Shown here: piece by piece, positions 8,585 through 17,161 of the stretch | How the letters are laid out: each line of letters opens with the position of its first letter | How positions within the stretch are numbered: position 1 is the first letter of the stretch | Assembly: GCA_018003035.1 (NCBI GenBank) | Contig: JAGNEX010000005.1 | Location: 78,634 to 117,277 of the forward strand | Length of the DNA: 38,644 nucleotides | Reading direction: 5' to 3' | From: Acidimicrobiia bacterium | Lineage (GTDB): Bacteria > Actinomycetota > Acidimicrobiia > IMCC26256 > JAGNEX01 | Position numbers and translations under genes: made by a program | The notes under the pieces: generated by a model | What the model was told of the DNA's origin: nothing | The model's database searches: none | What the model saw: only the letters and a program-made list of their open reading frames with translations

Positions 8585-11500
8585 TCACCCGACCATGACC
8601 AGAATGCAGCGGCAGCCGGGGTGGGCTGGGGGGTGTGTCCAGCCAAAGTCACTGGCGACGTCACCGCTCTCGGCGCCGGTGCAGTGGTCGCATTCCACAT
8701 CGGTCGTTACCGTCCAACTGACCGCTGCCCCGTCAGGGAGCGACGCCAACGATCCGGCTGCGTGGACCGCTATCAGAATGTCTGCGACCAAGTCGTCGAC
8801 ATTCTCGGTCCGCCAGGGCCGGAGTTGTTCGATGATCACGCTCGGAATTGCTCCGGGGTCGATGCGCTTTTGACTCTCGACCACCGTTGCGACATGCCGC
8901 TCAAATCGATCAGCGAAGAGCGCAATCGACCGCGCACCGACGGCAACGGCTTCGGGCGCGAACGGATCTGAGTCCAATCCGCTGAGGTGACCCTGGGATT
9001 CGAGATACACCGCTGATGCGTGGTGGTTGAGCGCACCCGCGAGGCGTTCGACGATGGCTCCGGTGGAAGGGAGCAACGCTTCGCTGCTATCGCGGGCCGC
9101 CTCCAGTGCTTCGTTAGCGATGTCGCCCATGACACCTTTGGCTCGGCGGGCGGCGCGGCGCTGGTGGGCGCGTGTGACCTCATCGCGGGCACTGACCGCA
9201 GCGTCGATCTGCTCACGCGTAGGGGGGCCAACGTCTGGGCGCCCGGCCGGGCGGATGTCAGGGGCAGGGTCGTTGGAGGTCTGGGCATCTGCTTCGGAAG
9301 CTTCGCTCCCGGTCGTGACTGAGCCCATCACCTCGGCGCCATCGGATTCGGCGGAGTCGCCTTCGGCCGCCAACGGGTCCGGTTGAGGATCTGCTTCCGG
9401 TTGGGCAGCACGGGGGGTGTCGTCGGGGTCTGTGTGCTTTCCTAGAGCACCGAGATCGCGTTCGTCCGAATCGACCGGCGACCCGCCGTCTATGTCGCTG
9501 TCGGCGTCTGCGCGCGTGCGGTCGTCGGCGCCCAGCGGGTCACCCGCCTTGCGCTTAACGCCCGCTGAGCTGCGTCCAGCGACTCCCTCATCGTCTTCGT
9601 CGACATGGGGCTGACCGTTGTCTCCGGCGTCCACAAGGTCAGTGACGCCGTCCGCGGACGGGGAGGCAGGGTTGACCGGACGTGCCAGCGCCTGGAAAAG
9701 GCTCGACACGACATCCTCTGACGGTCGTACTGCGGGCGCGGGCTCACTGTCAACGGCGGCGGTGTTGTCCCGCTCTGGTGGAGGCGGAAGGAAACCATCC
9801 GCTCTTGACGTTTCAGCGTCGGTTGCCGGCGACTCATCATCCAGAGCCGGTCCCCCGTCGACCGTCGAGCCAGGCGCCTCGGCTCCTGTATCCGCTGGTT
9901 CATCGTGGGACGCCGCGCCGACGTCAGTCGCATAGGAGGTCGGTAGCTCTCGCTGGGACCCGTTTGGTGGTCTCGACGCATCGTCGTCTGTTCCAGAGCG
10001 CAGGTTTGCAGAGTCACTACCTGAGGGGGCGGTCCGTGCACTCTTCGAGTCAACCGGTTTGGCGTCCGGCTGGCGGAGCGACGAGAACAAGCCGCTCAGC
10101 CGATCAGCAGATTCAGACGCAGAAACGGCTGGGGCATCTTGGTCTACTTCCTGGGCTTCGCCAACCGGCGCAAGGTTCGCTGATGCTCCGGGGGACGGCA
10201 GCCCAACATCGTCCTCGGAGCTTCCGTCGCCCTGTGATTGGTCCATCTGGGGATCCTCTGTTTGGTCCAGAAGCGAGGAGCTCTGCGACTGCGACGGATT
10301 GTCCGGGTGATCGTCGGTGGAGGAACCCGCACCGTTGGGATGAGGATGTTCATCGGTGTCTACGGCTGGTTCCGGCGAGGTATCGACCGTTGAGACGTCG
10401 TCGCCGGTCGATGATGCCTCGGGCTTATCGCCCTCCGCTGAGCTGTTATCGAGAGATGAAGCGGGCTTGGTGTCTGGCTCGCCTGGTTCTGCGAGCGCCG
10501 CAGTCGATTCGCTTGGCTCCTCGCCCCCAGAGCTCTGCTGCTCGTCCCCTTGGGTGGGTTGCTGGCTTCCTGGGTTGGTCGGCCCGTCTTCCGAACTCGA
10601 TTGCAGATGCCCTGTGCCGGATTGCTCGACTCGGGGACTTTGCAGGTCCTCGTAAGGGAGGGCGGGTGGTTCCGACTCCTCTAGGGGCGCGTCAGGACCT
10701 GATTCGGGGAGGCCGCCGTCAACCGTTATGGGTTCGGGGGACACGACACCGTCGCTGGTTACCGTCAGTAAACGTGGCTCCTCCGGAGGTGACTCAGGAG
10801 CCGGTTCGGCAATGACTGGACCCAGAAGCAGCGAGGCGGCGTCGGTCAACCCGGTGACCGGAAGGATGCGGTCGGACCTAGCCGGATACTCGAGTTCATA
10901 CGCTCGACGCGGACCGCGGCGACCCTCCCCGATCGGATCCGCTGTCTCGGACGGGACAACCTGCTCGACCGAGGGGTCTTGCATCGGTTCGACCGCGAGG
11001 TGGGGCGCTTGATCTGACGACTCGGAGACGTCTTTTCGTTCTTCGAGAGTTCGCTGGTCGGTACCGCTGCCGAGGTCGCTGGAGTCCTCGCTTGCCACAG
11101 TTTGGCCAGCTTCGAATGCCGCGATCGTTTGCCAGCCTTCCGAAGCAGGCTCGTCGCCGGGTACCGGTGCGTCCTCTGCGGTGTCGTCGGCCTCTTTGTC
11201 GAGAGCGTCTTCCCGTACAGGTTCAGCCTCAGGTGTCTCGCTGCCCGACTCATGGGCGTCTGACGCACCCGCTTCGACCTCGTCGCTACCTGACTCGCCG
11301 ATGCCGGACGCACCGACTTCGACCTCCGCAGGGTCGGACGCTGAGATTCCAGAATCGTCGTTATCAGAGGATTCGGATTCGAGCCGTTCGGCAGAAGGAT
11401 CGAGAGGTGTGGAAGCCTCCGCCCCTCCTTCAGAATCGTCATCAGCCGTGGCGGCCGCTTCAGGGACAGCCTTTTCGGGTTCGTCGACTGCGTTCGGCGC

Positions 11501-12991
11501 GTCGGACGAGTCGGGGTCCGTCACGGGTACCCCATCAGCTTCGTCTGCGTGGGCGTCATCCTCCGGGACGTCAACTCTGACCGTGACGGAGTCGTCCCGG
11601 TCAGAACCCGCCGGATCAGAGCCAGCGGGTTCGAGGGGAGCCGAGTCAGACTCAACCCTGTGGGGACCAGTCCCGGTCGGGTGAATTCCCAGATCAGATT
11701 CCGCCTCGACCGGCACGGTGGTTGGCGGGTCGAGTTCGGCCGCCTGCGACGGGACATCTTCGTCACGCCCTGGTTGGCCCTCAGCAGGCTGCAGGTCCCC
11801 CTCTGCCTCGAGACTCTCCCGAGGTTCCGCGCTCTCTGCCGACTCAAAGCTGTCTGCAGGTTCTGCGCTCCCCCCGGGTTCCGTGCTCTCCGCCGACTCA
11901 AAGCTGTCTGCAGGTTCTGCGCTCCCCCCGGGTTCCGTGCTCTCTGCCGACTCAAGCCTCTCGGCAGGTTCCGTGCTCTCCGCCGGTGCAAGCCTCTCGG
12001 CAGGTTCAGCGTTCTCCCCGGGTTCCGCGCTCTCTGCCGACTTAAAGCTGTCTGCAGGTCCCGTGCTCTCGCCAGGTGTCCGGCCCTCCGCCAACTCCGT
12101 TCCGGCCGCCGATTCGGCGGCAGCACCGTCGTCACCCGTATCCGGCTCGGTGGCGGCTCCAATCGCAGCAGATGGAGCAGCAGCAGAAGGCGCAGGAGGA
12201 GCAGCATCTTCGTCGCCGTCGGGAAAGATCGGGCCGATCCGACCCGTCACATCCAGGTTGGCAAGCATCAAGGCCAGCTCTTCGGCCCGCCTCGGGCTCG
12301 CAAGGCTCCGTCGTCGGGCGTCGATGGGGGCCACCAACAGCTGTTTGGCCTGTCGATCGTTTTCGGCGATCAACACGCTCGTCGCGTTCAGGGCACCACC
12401 AAGTTGCGAGAGCGCTTCGACGATCTCGTATCTGCGATCCTCAAGCTCACCCAGTTCGGTCAGCCCTCTGTCGCGGCGTTTCAACAGGTCGGCGAGCATC
12501 CGCTTGCGAAGCGCGTGCGCTTCTCGGAGCAGCGCACGGCCCTCCGAGCGAGCCTCGTCCAACACCCCCTTGTGGAGCATCTGCGCGTGCTGATCGGTGA
12601 ACGTCTGGTCGGCCGCGGCCTCTCGCAACTCCTGCGCCTGACGCTTGGCATCTGCCAGGATCCGATCCGCATCGGCTTCGGCCCGCAGGCGCACCTCTTC
12701 GGCATCAAGCTCGGCGGCGCGCACTATCCGCTCGCACTCTTCGCCCAGGACCTCGAGCATCTCATCCCGGGTGACTTCCTGACGCGTCGCGGTTTCAGGA
12801 AGGTTGTCCAGCTTCTCGGAAAGCTTCTGCTCGCGTTCAGCGAGACGTTCAAGTTCGAAGGCGACCGTTCGCAGCCACTCCCGAACTTCGTCTTCTTGGA
12901 GGCCACGGAACGCATGCGCGAACGGCCGATTGATGATCTCTTCGGCGGTCAACCGACGCCTTGGAGCGTTTGGTTCACGGGGGCCTGCCAA
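8585..12991 (-). CDS. Giant DivIVA-like protein with acidic linker and Cys/His tail
   Basis: A 1468-residue protein of unknown function. Residues ~14-60 (LTAEEIINRPF...GLQEDEVREWL) look like a DivIVA N-terminal domain, which senses membrane curvature at poles and septa, and ~60-250 is a charged coiled coil. Residues ~255-1265 are a low-complexity linker rich in Ser, Glu, Asp, Pro and Ala, including 18-residue tandem repeats. The last ~200 residues are folded-looking and end in C1434-x2-C1437...H-P-P-A-H-P-G-C1460-R-C1462, resembling the zinc-type end of phage head-morphogenesis (SPP1 gp7/Mu F) proteins. Start: TTG at 12991, with GAGAGG about nine bases upstream; this start is uncertain. The linker's long opposite-strand frames are composition shadows. 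The DivIVA call is moderately firm; the tail match is motif-level only. Confidence 0.8.
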   Translation of the reverse strand: MAGPREPNAPRRRLTAEEIINRPFAHAFRGLQEDEVREWLRTVAFELERLAEREQKLSEKLDNLPETATRQEVTRDEMLEVLGEECERIVRAAELDAEEVRLRAEADADRILADAKRQAQELREAAADQTFTDQHAQMLHKGVLDEARSEGRALLREAHALRKRMLADLLKRRDRGLTELGELEDRRYEIVEALSQLGGALNATSVLIAENDRQAKQLLVAPIDARRRSLASPRRAEELALMLANLDVTGRIGPIFPDGDEDAAPPAPSAAAPSAAIGAATEPDTGDDGAAAESAAGTELAEGRTPGESTGPADSFKSAESAEPGENAEPAERLAPAESTEPAERLESAESTEPGGSAEPADSFESAESTEPGGSAEPADSFESAESAEPRESLEAEGDLQPAEGQPGRDEDVPSQAAELDPPTTVPVEAESDLGIHPTGTGPHRVESDSAPLEPAGSDPAGSDRDDSVTVRVDVPEDDAHADEADGVPVTDPDSSDAPNAVDEPEKAVPEAAATADDDSEGGAEASTPLDPSAERLESESSDNDDSGISASDPAEVEVGASGIGESGSDEVEAGASDAHESGSETPEAEPVREDALDKEADDTAEDAPVPGDEPASEGWQTIAAFEAGQTVASEDSSDLGSGTDQRTLEERKDVSESSDQAPHLAVEPMQDPSVEQVVPSETADPIGEGRRGPRRAYELEYPARSDRILPVTGLTDAASLLLGPVIAEPAPESPPEEPRLLTVTSDGVVSPEPITVDGGLPESGPDAPLEESEPPALPYEDLQSPRVEQSGTGHLQSSSEDGPTNPGSQQPTQGDEQQSSGGEEPSESTAALAEPGEPDTKPASSLDNSSAEGDKPEASSTGDDVSTVDTSPEPAVDTDEHPHPNGAGSSTDDHPDNPSQSQSSSLLDQTEDPQMDQSQGDGSSEDDVGLPSPGASANLAPVGEAQEVDQDAPAVSASESADRLSGLFSSLRQPDAKPVDSKSARTAPSGSDSANLRSGTDDDASRPPNGSQRELPTSYATDVGAASHDEPADTGAEAPGSTVDGGPALDDESPATDAETSRADGFLPPPPERDNTAAVDSEPAPAVRPSEDVVSSLFQALARPVNPASPSADGVTDLVDAGDNGQPHVDEDDEGVAGRSSAGVKRKAGDPLGADDRTRADADSDIDGGSPVDSDERDLGALGKHTDPDDTPRAAQPEADPQPDPLAAEGDSAESDGAEVMGSVTTGSEASEADAQTSNDPAPDIRPAGRPDVGPPTREQIDAAVSARDEVTRAHQRRAARRAKGVMGDIANEALEAARDSSEALLPSTGAIVERLAGALNHHASAVYLESQGHLSGLDSDPFAPEAVAVGARSIALFADRFERHVATVVESQKRIDPGAIPSVIIEQLRPWRTENVDDLVADILIAVHAAGSLASLPDGAAVSWTVTTDVECDHCTGAESGDVASDFGWTHPPAHPGCRCILVMVG
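11838..11945 (-). repeat. Tandem 54-bp repeat inside the giant gene
   Basis: Two nearly identical 54-bp units (11838-11891 and 11892-11945) differ by about one base. Each encodes 18 residues of the type SAESTEPGGSAEPADSFE. Degenerate copies extend over about 11820-12070. The unit length is a multiple of three, so copy-number changes keep the frame. Confidence 0.85.
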
Positions 12992-13154
12992 GCCGGTCGT
13001 CCTCTCGTCGTGCCCCTACATTCGCAAAAGGCCGGTGCCGCATCAGCGGGTGCCGCAAAGTCGCGTCCCGGTGCACCTCGGCGCGAGAGTATTCGCATGT
13101 TCACAGGAATTGGGGGACACTCCAGAGGCGCCCTATGACGTCACCACGGTGCGC

Positions 13155-13170
13155 GTTCGGCGAGCCGAAC
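13155..13170 (-). terminator. Hairpin downstream of the YlbL gene
   Basis: GTTCGGC-GA-GCCGAAC is a 16-nt inverted repeat (realistically a 6-bp stem with CGAG loop) starting 14 nt past the YlbL stop on the minus strand, before the giant gene. It has no T-tract. It suggests the two genes may be transcribed separately. Confidence 0.45.
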
Positions 13171-13184
13171 CGGACCACAACGCC

Positions 13185-14309
13185 CTAGTTCGCTAGGGAC
13201 CCTTTGAGTCCCTCCACGTTGCCACCGGCGTCACCAATGGCGTCCAGCGCAGATTGAACGTCCGTGATCGCAACGACTTTGAGGTCACCCGCCGTGGACA
13301 TGGCGTCGTCGAAGTTCGCCTCTGGCACCAGCATCAGGTCGACATCTGCCCGACGGGCCGCGATGGCCTTCTGCGGGACGCCACCGACTGGGCCCGCCGT
13401 CCCGTCGGGAAGGATCTCGCCGGTAACGGCGATTTCGAGCCCATTGGTCATATCGCCCTGAGACATCGCGTCGATGAACTCGAGTGTCATCGCCATGCCG
13501 GCTGATGGCCCGCCGACACCGTCGATCTTGATTCCAACCTGTTCTTGGTAGCGCGTGACGAGTTGGACGCCGATCAAGGCTCGCCCTTCGCCGTTATCGG
13601 CAGCTGTCAGCCGGACCGTCTCGGCTTTCCCAGCTCGGTCGATCGTCAGTTCAACGTCATCGCCGGGAGCGAATTTCTGCACCTGCTCGACCGCTTCTTT
13701 ACTGGACGACACTGGCGTCCCGTTCACTTCGGTGATTAGGTCGTTGACCGCAAGCTTGTCCTCGGCCGGTGTTCCGCCCAACACGACCAGAACCGACGCC
13801 CCGATCGACGGGGCCCCCAGGTAGTCGAGGGCGGTCGCCGCGGCTTGCTGCTCAGAGGCGTCCATGGCGGCAAAGTTGCGCTGACGGGCTTCATCTCGTG
13901 ATCCGCCACCGGTGAAGACCGACTCATCGACGATCTCAACGTCGTCGTCAAGCTTTGCGAGCAAATACTCATAGACGTTCATCCGAGATCCGACCGTCAC
14001 AGTCAGAAAATGGATATCGCCTTCTCCCGCTGATTCAGGGGCGGGTTTCCCGTTGACTTCCACCAGATCGTCTAGCCCTGCTGCACTCCCAGGGAACATT
14101 CCCACATAGTCGGTTCGGTACCAGCCGGCCCCGATGAGCACAACGATCGCGACGGCAGCGATAGCCCACTTCCACACGCCGCGGCGCTTCTCAGGGGTGT
14201 GAACGCCCGGAGTTAGACCGACAGTACGGCTGTCCGCCGCCGCCGGTACGCCAGGTTCGGCGTTCTCCGCGCTAGTTGACACATCGGCGCCAACGAGTTC
14301 GCCGTCCAT
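13185..14309 (-). CDS. PDZ and Lon-type (S16) serine protease, YlbL family
   Basis: A 374-residue protein. It has a cytoplasmic N-terminus, one membrane segment (~48-63, WAIAAVAIVVLIGAGWY), a region common to this family, a PDZ domain (~175-240, with L-G-G-T-P-A-E...L-A-V-N-D-L-I-T-E-V-N-G) and a C-terminal Lon protease domain. The catalytic Ser lies in G-G-P-S-A-G-M-A (~270) and the Lys in V-G-G-V-P-Q-K-A-I-A-A-R (~315), so the dyad is intact. In Bacillus the related YlbL cleaves membrane proteins; the substrate here is unknown. The ATG has GAAGAAGGG upstream. M. tuberculosis Rv3194c belongs to the same family and neighbours UPF0182. Confidence 0.93.
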   Translation of the reverse strand: MDGELVGADVSTSAENAEPGVPAAADSRTVGLTPGVHTPEKRRGVWKWAIAAVAIVVLIGAGWYRTDYVGMFPGSAAGLDDLVEVNGKPAPESAGEGDIHFLTVTVGSRMNVYEYLLAKLDDDVEIVDESVFTGGGSRDEARQRNFAAMDASEQQAAATALDYLGAPSIGASVLVVLGGTPAEDKLAVNDLITEVNGTPVSSSKEAVEQVQKFAPGDDVELTIDRAGKAETVRLTAADNGEGRALIGVQLVTRYQEQVGIKIDGVGGPSAGMAMTLEFIDAMSQGDMTNGLEIAVTGEILPDGTAGPVGGVPQKAIAARRADVDLMLVPEANFDDAMSTAGDLKVVAITDVQSALDAIGDAGGNVEGLKGSLAN

Positions 14310-14414
14310 TCATCGCCCTTCTTCGGCCCAAAGTTGCCCTGTGGCGCTCGGTCACCGGGGAGTGCCGCCATTGAAGCGTCGGCCAAACCGAGTCTCTACG
14401 AGATCTGACCAGCC

Positions 14415-14426
14415 CGATACGTATCG
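14415..14426. promoter_or_regulatory. 12-bp perfect palindrome in a divergent gap
   Basis: CGATACGTATCG lies near the middle of the 216-bp gap between the divergent YlbL and HEAT-repeat genes, ~100 bp from each start. It could be an operator; a palindrome this short may also be chance. Confidence 0.25.
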
Positions 14427-14525
14427 TCCACAGCCGGAGTGACGGCCCAGAATCAGGGGCAGCCAGCGCCGCTCATCTGAGACCAGCAGCAGCTACCGTC
14501 CAGGTTACCTGCCACCGGAGGTGCC

Positions 14526-15263
14526 ATGTCATCGCAGTATTCGGGCTCGGACGGGGATCGGTCCCCTAACGCGGCTCAACCGCAACACCCTCACGTCGAC
14601 GGGCAGTCGCTCGACGTACCGTCAAAAGACTCACCTACCGACGATGCTGCGTCGCGCCCAGCCGATTCTCAAACGATGGCGGCCATCCTCTCCTGGGGCC
14701 TCAACGGCGGCTCCGAGCTCTCTGAGCAGGAGGTTCGGTCAGCCGCGACTTCGCAGCAGCCGACACTACGACGGATCGGCACCCATGCGCTGACACGCCG
14801 CGGGGCTGCCACCGGCCAGGACGTTGCCCGCTGGGCCGCCGACCCCGATCCGACCAATCGCATTCACCTCGCCGAGATGCTCGGCCGCTACCCGCTCCCC
14901 GACGCCCTCGAGACTGCACAGCGCCTCCTAGCGGATCCTGAACCACTGGTGGCGGAAACTGCCGCATGGTCGCTTGGCGAGATCGACGACGAGGCCACGT
15001 CTGTCGCCTTGCTGATCGACGCCGCCGAGAATCATGACGACGCCCTCGTGCGCGAGTCGGCAGTAGCGGCTCTGGGAGCCATCGGCGATCCGGCCGCAAA
15101 GGAAGCGATCCTCAAAGCCTGTTCGGACAAGCCGGCGGTCCGGCGACGGGCAGTCCTCGCCCTCGCAGCCTTTGAAGGACCAGACGTCGAAGCCGCATTA
15201 AACGCGGCCCTCTCCGACCGAGACTGGCAGGTGCGTCAGGCCGCGGAGGATCTCCTCGGCTGA
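14526..15263 (+). CDS. HEAT-repeat (PBS-lyase-like) protein
   Basis: A 245-residue protein. The first ~50 residues are polar and disordered-looking. From ~60 on it is built of short paired helices of the HEAT/PBS-lyase type, recognisable as E-T-A-A-W-S-L-G-E-I-D-D, R-E-S-A-V-A-A-L-G-A-I-G-D-P, R-R-A-V-L-A-L-A-A-F-E and V-R-Q-A-A-E-D-L-L-G. Such repeats form curved protein-binding scaffolds; no catalytic residues are evident, so its partner is unknown. Start: GGAGG sits four bases before the ATG. It is convergent with the MreB-like gene, 38 bp apart, with a weak GGCCTG/CAGGCC hairpin (15277-15299) between them. Confidence 0.85.
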   Translation: MSSQYSGSDGDRSPNAAQPQHPHVDGQSLDVPSKDSPTDDAASRPADSQTMAAILSWGLNGGSELSEQEVRSAATSQQPTLRRIGTHALTRRGAATGQDVARWAADPDPTNRIHLAEMLGRYPLPDALETAQRLLADPEPLVAETAAWSLGEIDDEATSVALLIDAAENHDDALVRESAVAALGAIGDPAAKEAILKACSDKPAVRRRAVLALAAFEGPDVEAALNAALSDRDWQVRQAAEDLLG

Positions 15264-15301
15264 CCAACTCATTGAGGGCCTGCTTTTCGGACTCAGGCCT
15301 G

Positions 15302-16300
15302 TCAGCCAGCGACGAATAGCCCTTGAAGTTCGCCGAAGTTCTCGAGGCACTGGCCAGCGCCCCGCACAACGCTCTCAAGGGGCGTGTCGACGACTTTGAC
15401 GGGGAACTGCACCCGTTCTTCGATTCGAGTGGACAGACCCGCCAGCAGCGATCCGCCGCCCACCATTGACGCCCCAAGCTCCAGAAGATCCTGTCCCAGG
15501 TCGGGAGGAGCTTCCGCCACACACGCCACGACGGTAGTAATCATCGTCGACACGATGTCTTCGATGGCCACACGAATCTCTTCGGCCTTCAGCAGCACTT
15601 CCCCGGGGAGCCCCGAATCGATCAAACGCCCACGCACGTGAGCATCGACTCGATCGGTATCGGGGTGAGCCGACGCCATCACTTCTTTGAGATGTTCTGC
15701 CGCGCTCTCACCGATCACGAGGCGGTGACGCCGCCTCACCCATTGCTGGATCGCGGCGTCAATGTCAAACGACCCGACCCGGGCAGCCTGGAGGGACACG
15801 ACTCCCCCAAGGCTCAACAGAGCCACCTCGGTGGTACCTCCGCCGATGTCGACCACCATCGACCCGACGGGCGCGTGAATGGGCAGCCCTGCGCCAACGG
15901 CGGCCGCTACTGGCTGCTCGATCAAGTATGTCGAATGGATGCCAGCGTTGCGGCACGCTTGGAGAACGGCCCGCTGCTCAACCGGCGTAATGACCGAGGG
16001 TACGCAGACGAGCGCTCGCGAGCGGCGAAAACGGCGCCCCATAACCTTGGCCATCAGGATCCGAACCATCTCTTCGGTGATGGCAAAGTCGCGAATTGCA
16101 CCACTGCGCAGCGGCCGGTGAGCGACGATATGGGGCGGTGTCCGCCCGATCATCAACTGGGCCTCACTGCCCATGGCAAGGACCCGGCGGCTCTGAGTGT
16201 CGAGCGCTATAACGCTCGGTTCATTAAAAACGATCCCGTCGCCGCGGGCGTAGACCAGCGTGTTTGCGGTTCCGAGATCGATGGCAAAGTCGTATGCCAC
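15302..16300 (-). CDS. mreB: MreB-like bacterial actin
   Basis: A 332-residue protein of the MreB/actin ATPase fold. Phosphate-1 loop D-L-G-T-A-N-T-L-V-Y, phosphate-2 D-I-G-G-G-T-T-E-V and adenosine loop G-G-G-S-L-L-A-G-L are present, along with E-Q-P-V-A-A-A-V-G-A-G-L-P, as in MreB. MreB filaments guide side-wall synthesis; the protein may act on cell shape or another envelope process. It is shorter and more diverged than typical MreB, and mreC, mreD, rodA and pbp2 are not beside it. Start: GTG at 16300 with AGGGGA upstream. It follows the small membrane protein gene by only three bases, so the two are co-transcribed. Confidence 0.9.
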   Translation of the reverse strand: MAYDFAIDLGTANTLVYARGDGIVFNEPSVIALDTQSRRVLAMGSEAQLMIGRTPPHIVAHRPLRSGAIRDFAITEEMVRILMAKVMGRRFRRSRALVCVPSVITPVEQRAVLQACRNAGIHSTYLIEQPVAAAVGAGLPIHAPVGSMVVDIGGGTTEVALLSLGGVVSLQAARVGSFDIDAAIQQWVRRRHRLVIGESAAEHLKEVMASAHPDTDRVDAHVRGRLIDSGLPGEVLLKAEEIRVAIEDIVSTMITTVVACVAEAPPDLGQDLLELGASMVGGGSLLAGLSTRIEERVQFPVKVVDTPLESVVRGAGQCLENFGELQGLFVAG

Positions 16301-16303
16301 CCG

Positions 16304-16516
16304 CTATTCCCCTGCCGCACGCTCGCGTTTCCGCTGACGGCCTGCTCGCCGCCCCGAATCGTTTGTCACGATGTCTTTGCGGGCGCGGTCAAGGGCCTCC
16401 AGATTCCCGGAGAACTCGTCGATTGCCGAATCAAAGGTCTGTCGATCGCGGTTCGCAAACAGCAGGATTCCAATCCCAACCGTTGCACAGACCACGGCGA
16501 AGATGAGGTAGGGCAT
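16304..16516 (-). CDS. Small single-pass membrane protein upstream of mreB
   Basis: A 70-residue protein of unknown family. Residues 2-20 (YLIFAVVCATVGIGILLFA) form one hydrophobic segment; the remainder is hydrophilic, with acid residues in the middle and a very basic end (R-R-A-G-R-Q-R-K-R-E-R). The ATG at 16516 has GGAGAA upstream, and the stop is three bases before mreB, which supports it as a real gene. It may tether or adapt the MreB-like filament at the membrane, but this is inference from position only. Confidence 0.75.
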   Translation of the reverse strand: MPYLIFAVVCATVGIGILLFANRDRQTFDSAIDEFSGNLEALDRARKDIVTNDSGRRAGRQRKRERAAGE

Positions 16517-16573
16517 GGTTCTCCGAGTGTCGTTTCGCCCGGTATTGGCGGCCGGGGAGGCGGTTCGCCGCCG

Positions 16574-17083
16574 CTAACGATGGTCGAAATGCTGGTCTCC
16601 AGGCAAAGCATGCGCACATGTTCCCCAGTCGACCCCACCGTCGTGATGCTCTTTCTTCCACAGCGGAACCGTGGCTTTCACCAGGTCAATGGCCTCGCTT
16701 GCCGCCTCGAAAACCTCGGGACGGTGCGCTGCCGCCGCTGCAACGATCACGGCTGGTTCGGTCACCCCGACATCACCAGTTCGGTGCAATATCGCTAACC
16801 GTCGAACTCTAGGCCACTTGTTCAGCACCGCGTCGGCGACAGCTTGCATTCTTCGGATCGCTTCAGACTCGTAGGCCTCGTAGGTCAGTTTGGTGACGCC
16901 TGTACGTCCGTCAGCGTGATCTCGGACCGTTCCGACGAATAGGACGACCGCCCCGCAGCCGGGTTCGGCAGCCCAGGCAAACGCCTCATCCACCGAAAGG
17001 GGGACCTCGCTCAGCTCGATCCAGCGCTCCGGTCCCGGTTCGGTGAATCGGGGATCAAGCAGTTGTTCACGATGTGTCGTCAC
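16574..17083 (-). CDS. moaE: Molybdopterin synthase catalytic subunit MoaE
   Basis: A 169-residue MoaE, the large subunit that moves sulfur from MoaD thiocarboxylate onto precursor Z to make molybdopterin. Diagnostic parts are V-L-F-V-G-T-V-R-D-H, Y-E-A-Y-E-S-E-A, I-L-H-R-T-G-D-V-G-V and the catalytic lysine region V-P-L-W-K-K-E-H. No moaD or other molybdenum cofactor gene is beside it. The start is taken at GTG 17083: TAGAAT lies exactly seven bases upstream, fitting a leaderless transcript, and no ribosome site is seen there or for an upstream in-frame start at 17110. It is divergent from the HtrA-like gene. Confidence 0.94.
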   Translation of the reverse strand: MTTHREQLLDPRFTEPGPERWIELSEVPLSVDEAFAWAAEPGCGAVVLFVGTVRDHADGRTGVTKLTYEAYESEAIRRMQAVADAVLNKWPRVRRLAILHRTGDVGVTEPAVIVAAAAAHRPEVFEAASEAIDLVKATVPLWKKEHHDGGVDWGTCAHALPGDQHFDHR

Positions 17084-17090
17084 GCTGCCG

Positions 17091-17153
17091 ATTCTAAAGG
17101 TGGGAAACAACTGCCAGGGGCGCGAATCGGCAACATTGGCCGCTGGCTACACT
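17091..17153. promoter_or_regulatory. Divergent -10 boxes of moaE and the HtrA-like gene
   Basis: The minus-strand TAGAAT (17091-17096) is seven bases from the moaE GTG; the plus-strand TACACT (17148-17153) is eight bases from the ATG at 17162. Both positions put the transcription start at or next to the start codon. No good -35 boxes are visible. Confidence 0.5.
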
Positions 17154-17161
17154 GCGAAACG

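Noticed and set aside
8585..8700. Prophage remnant suggested by the Cys/His tail
   Set aside because: No terminase, portal, capsid or integrase lies nearby, and the tail is fused in frame to a DivIVA-like protein; phage origin remains only a possibility.
9682..10815. Plus-strand frame (377 residues) opposite the acidic linker
   Set aside because: Same cause; the antisense of Ser/Asp/Glu-rich coding stays open by composition, and the protein is Arg-rich with no domain.
11549..13138. Long plus-strand frame (529 residues) opposite the giant gene
   Set aside because: It is Arg/Ser/Pro-rich, starts without a ribosome site and mirrors the codon composition of the minus-strand coding sequence; a shadow.
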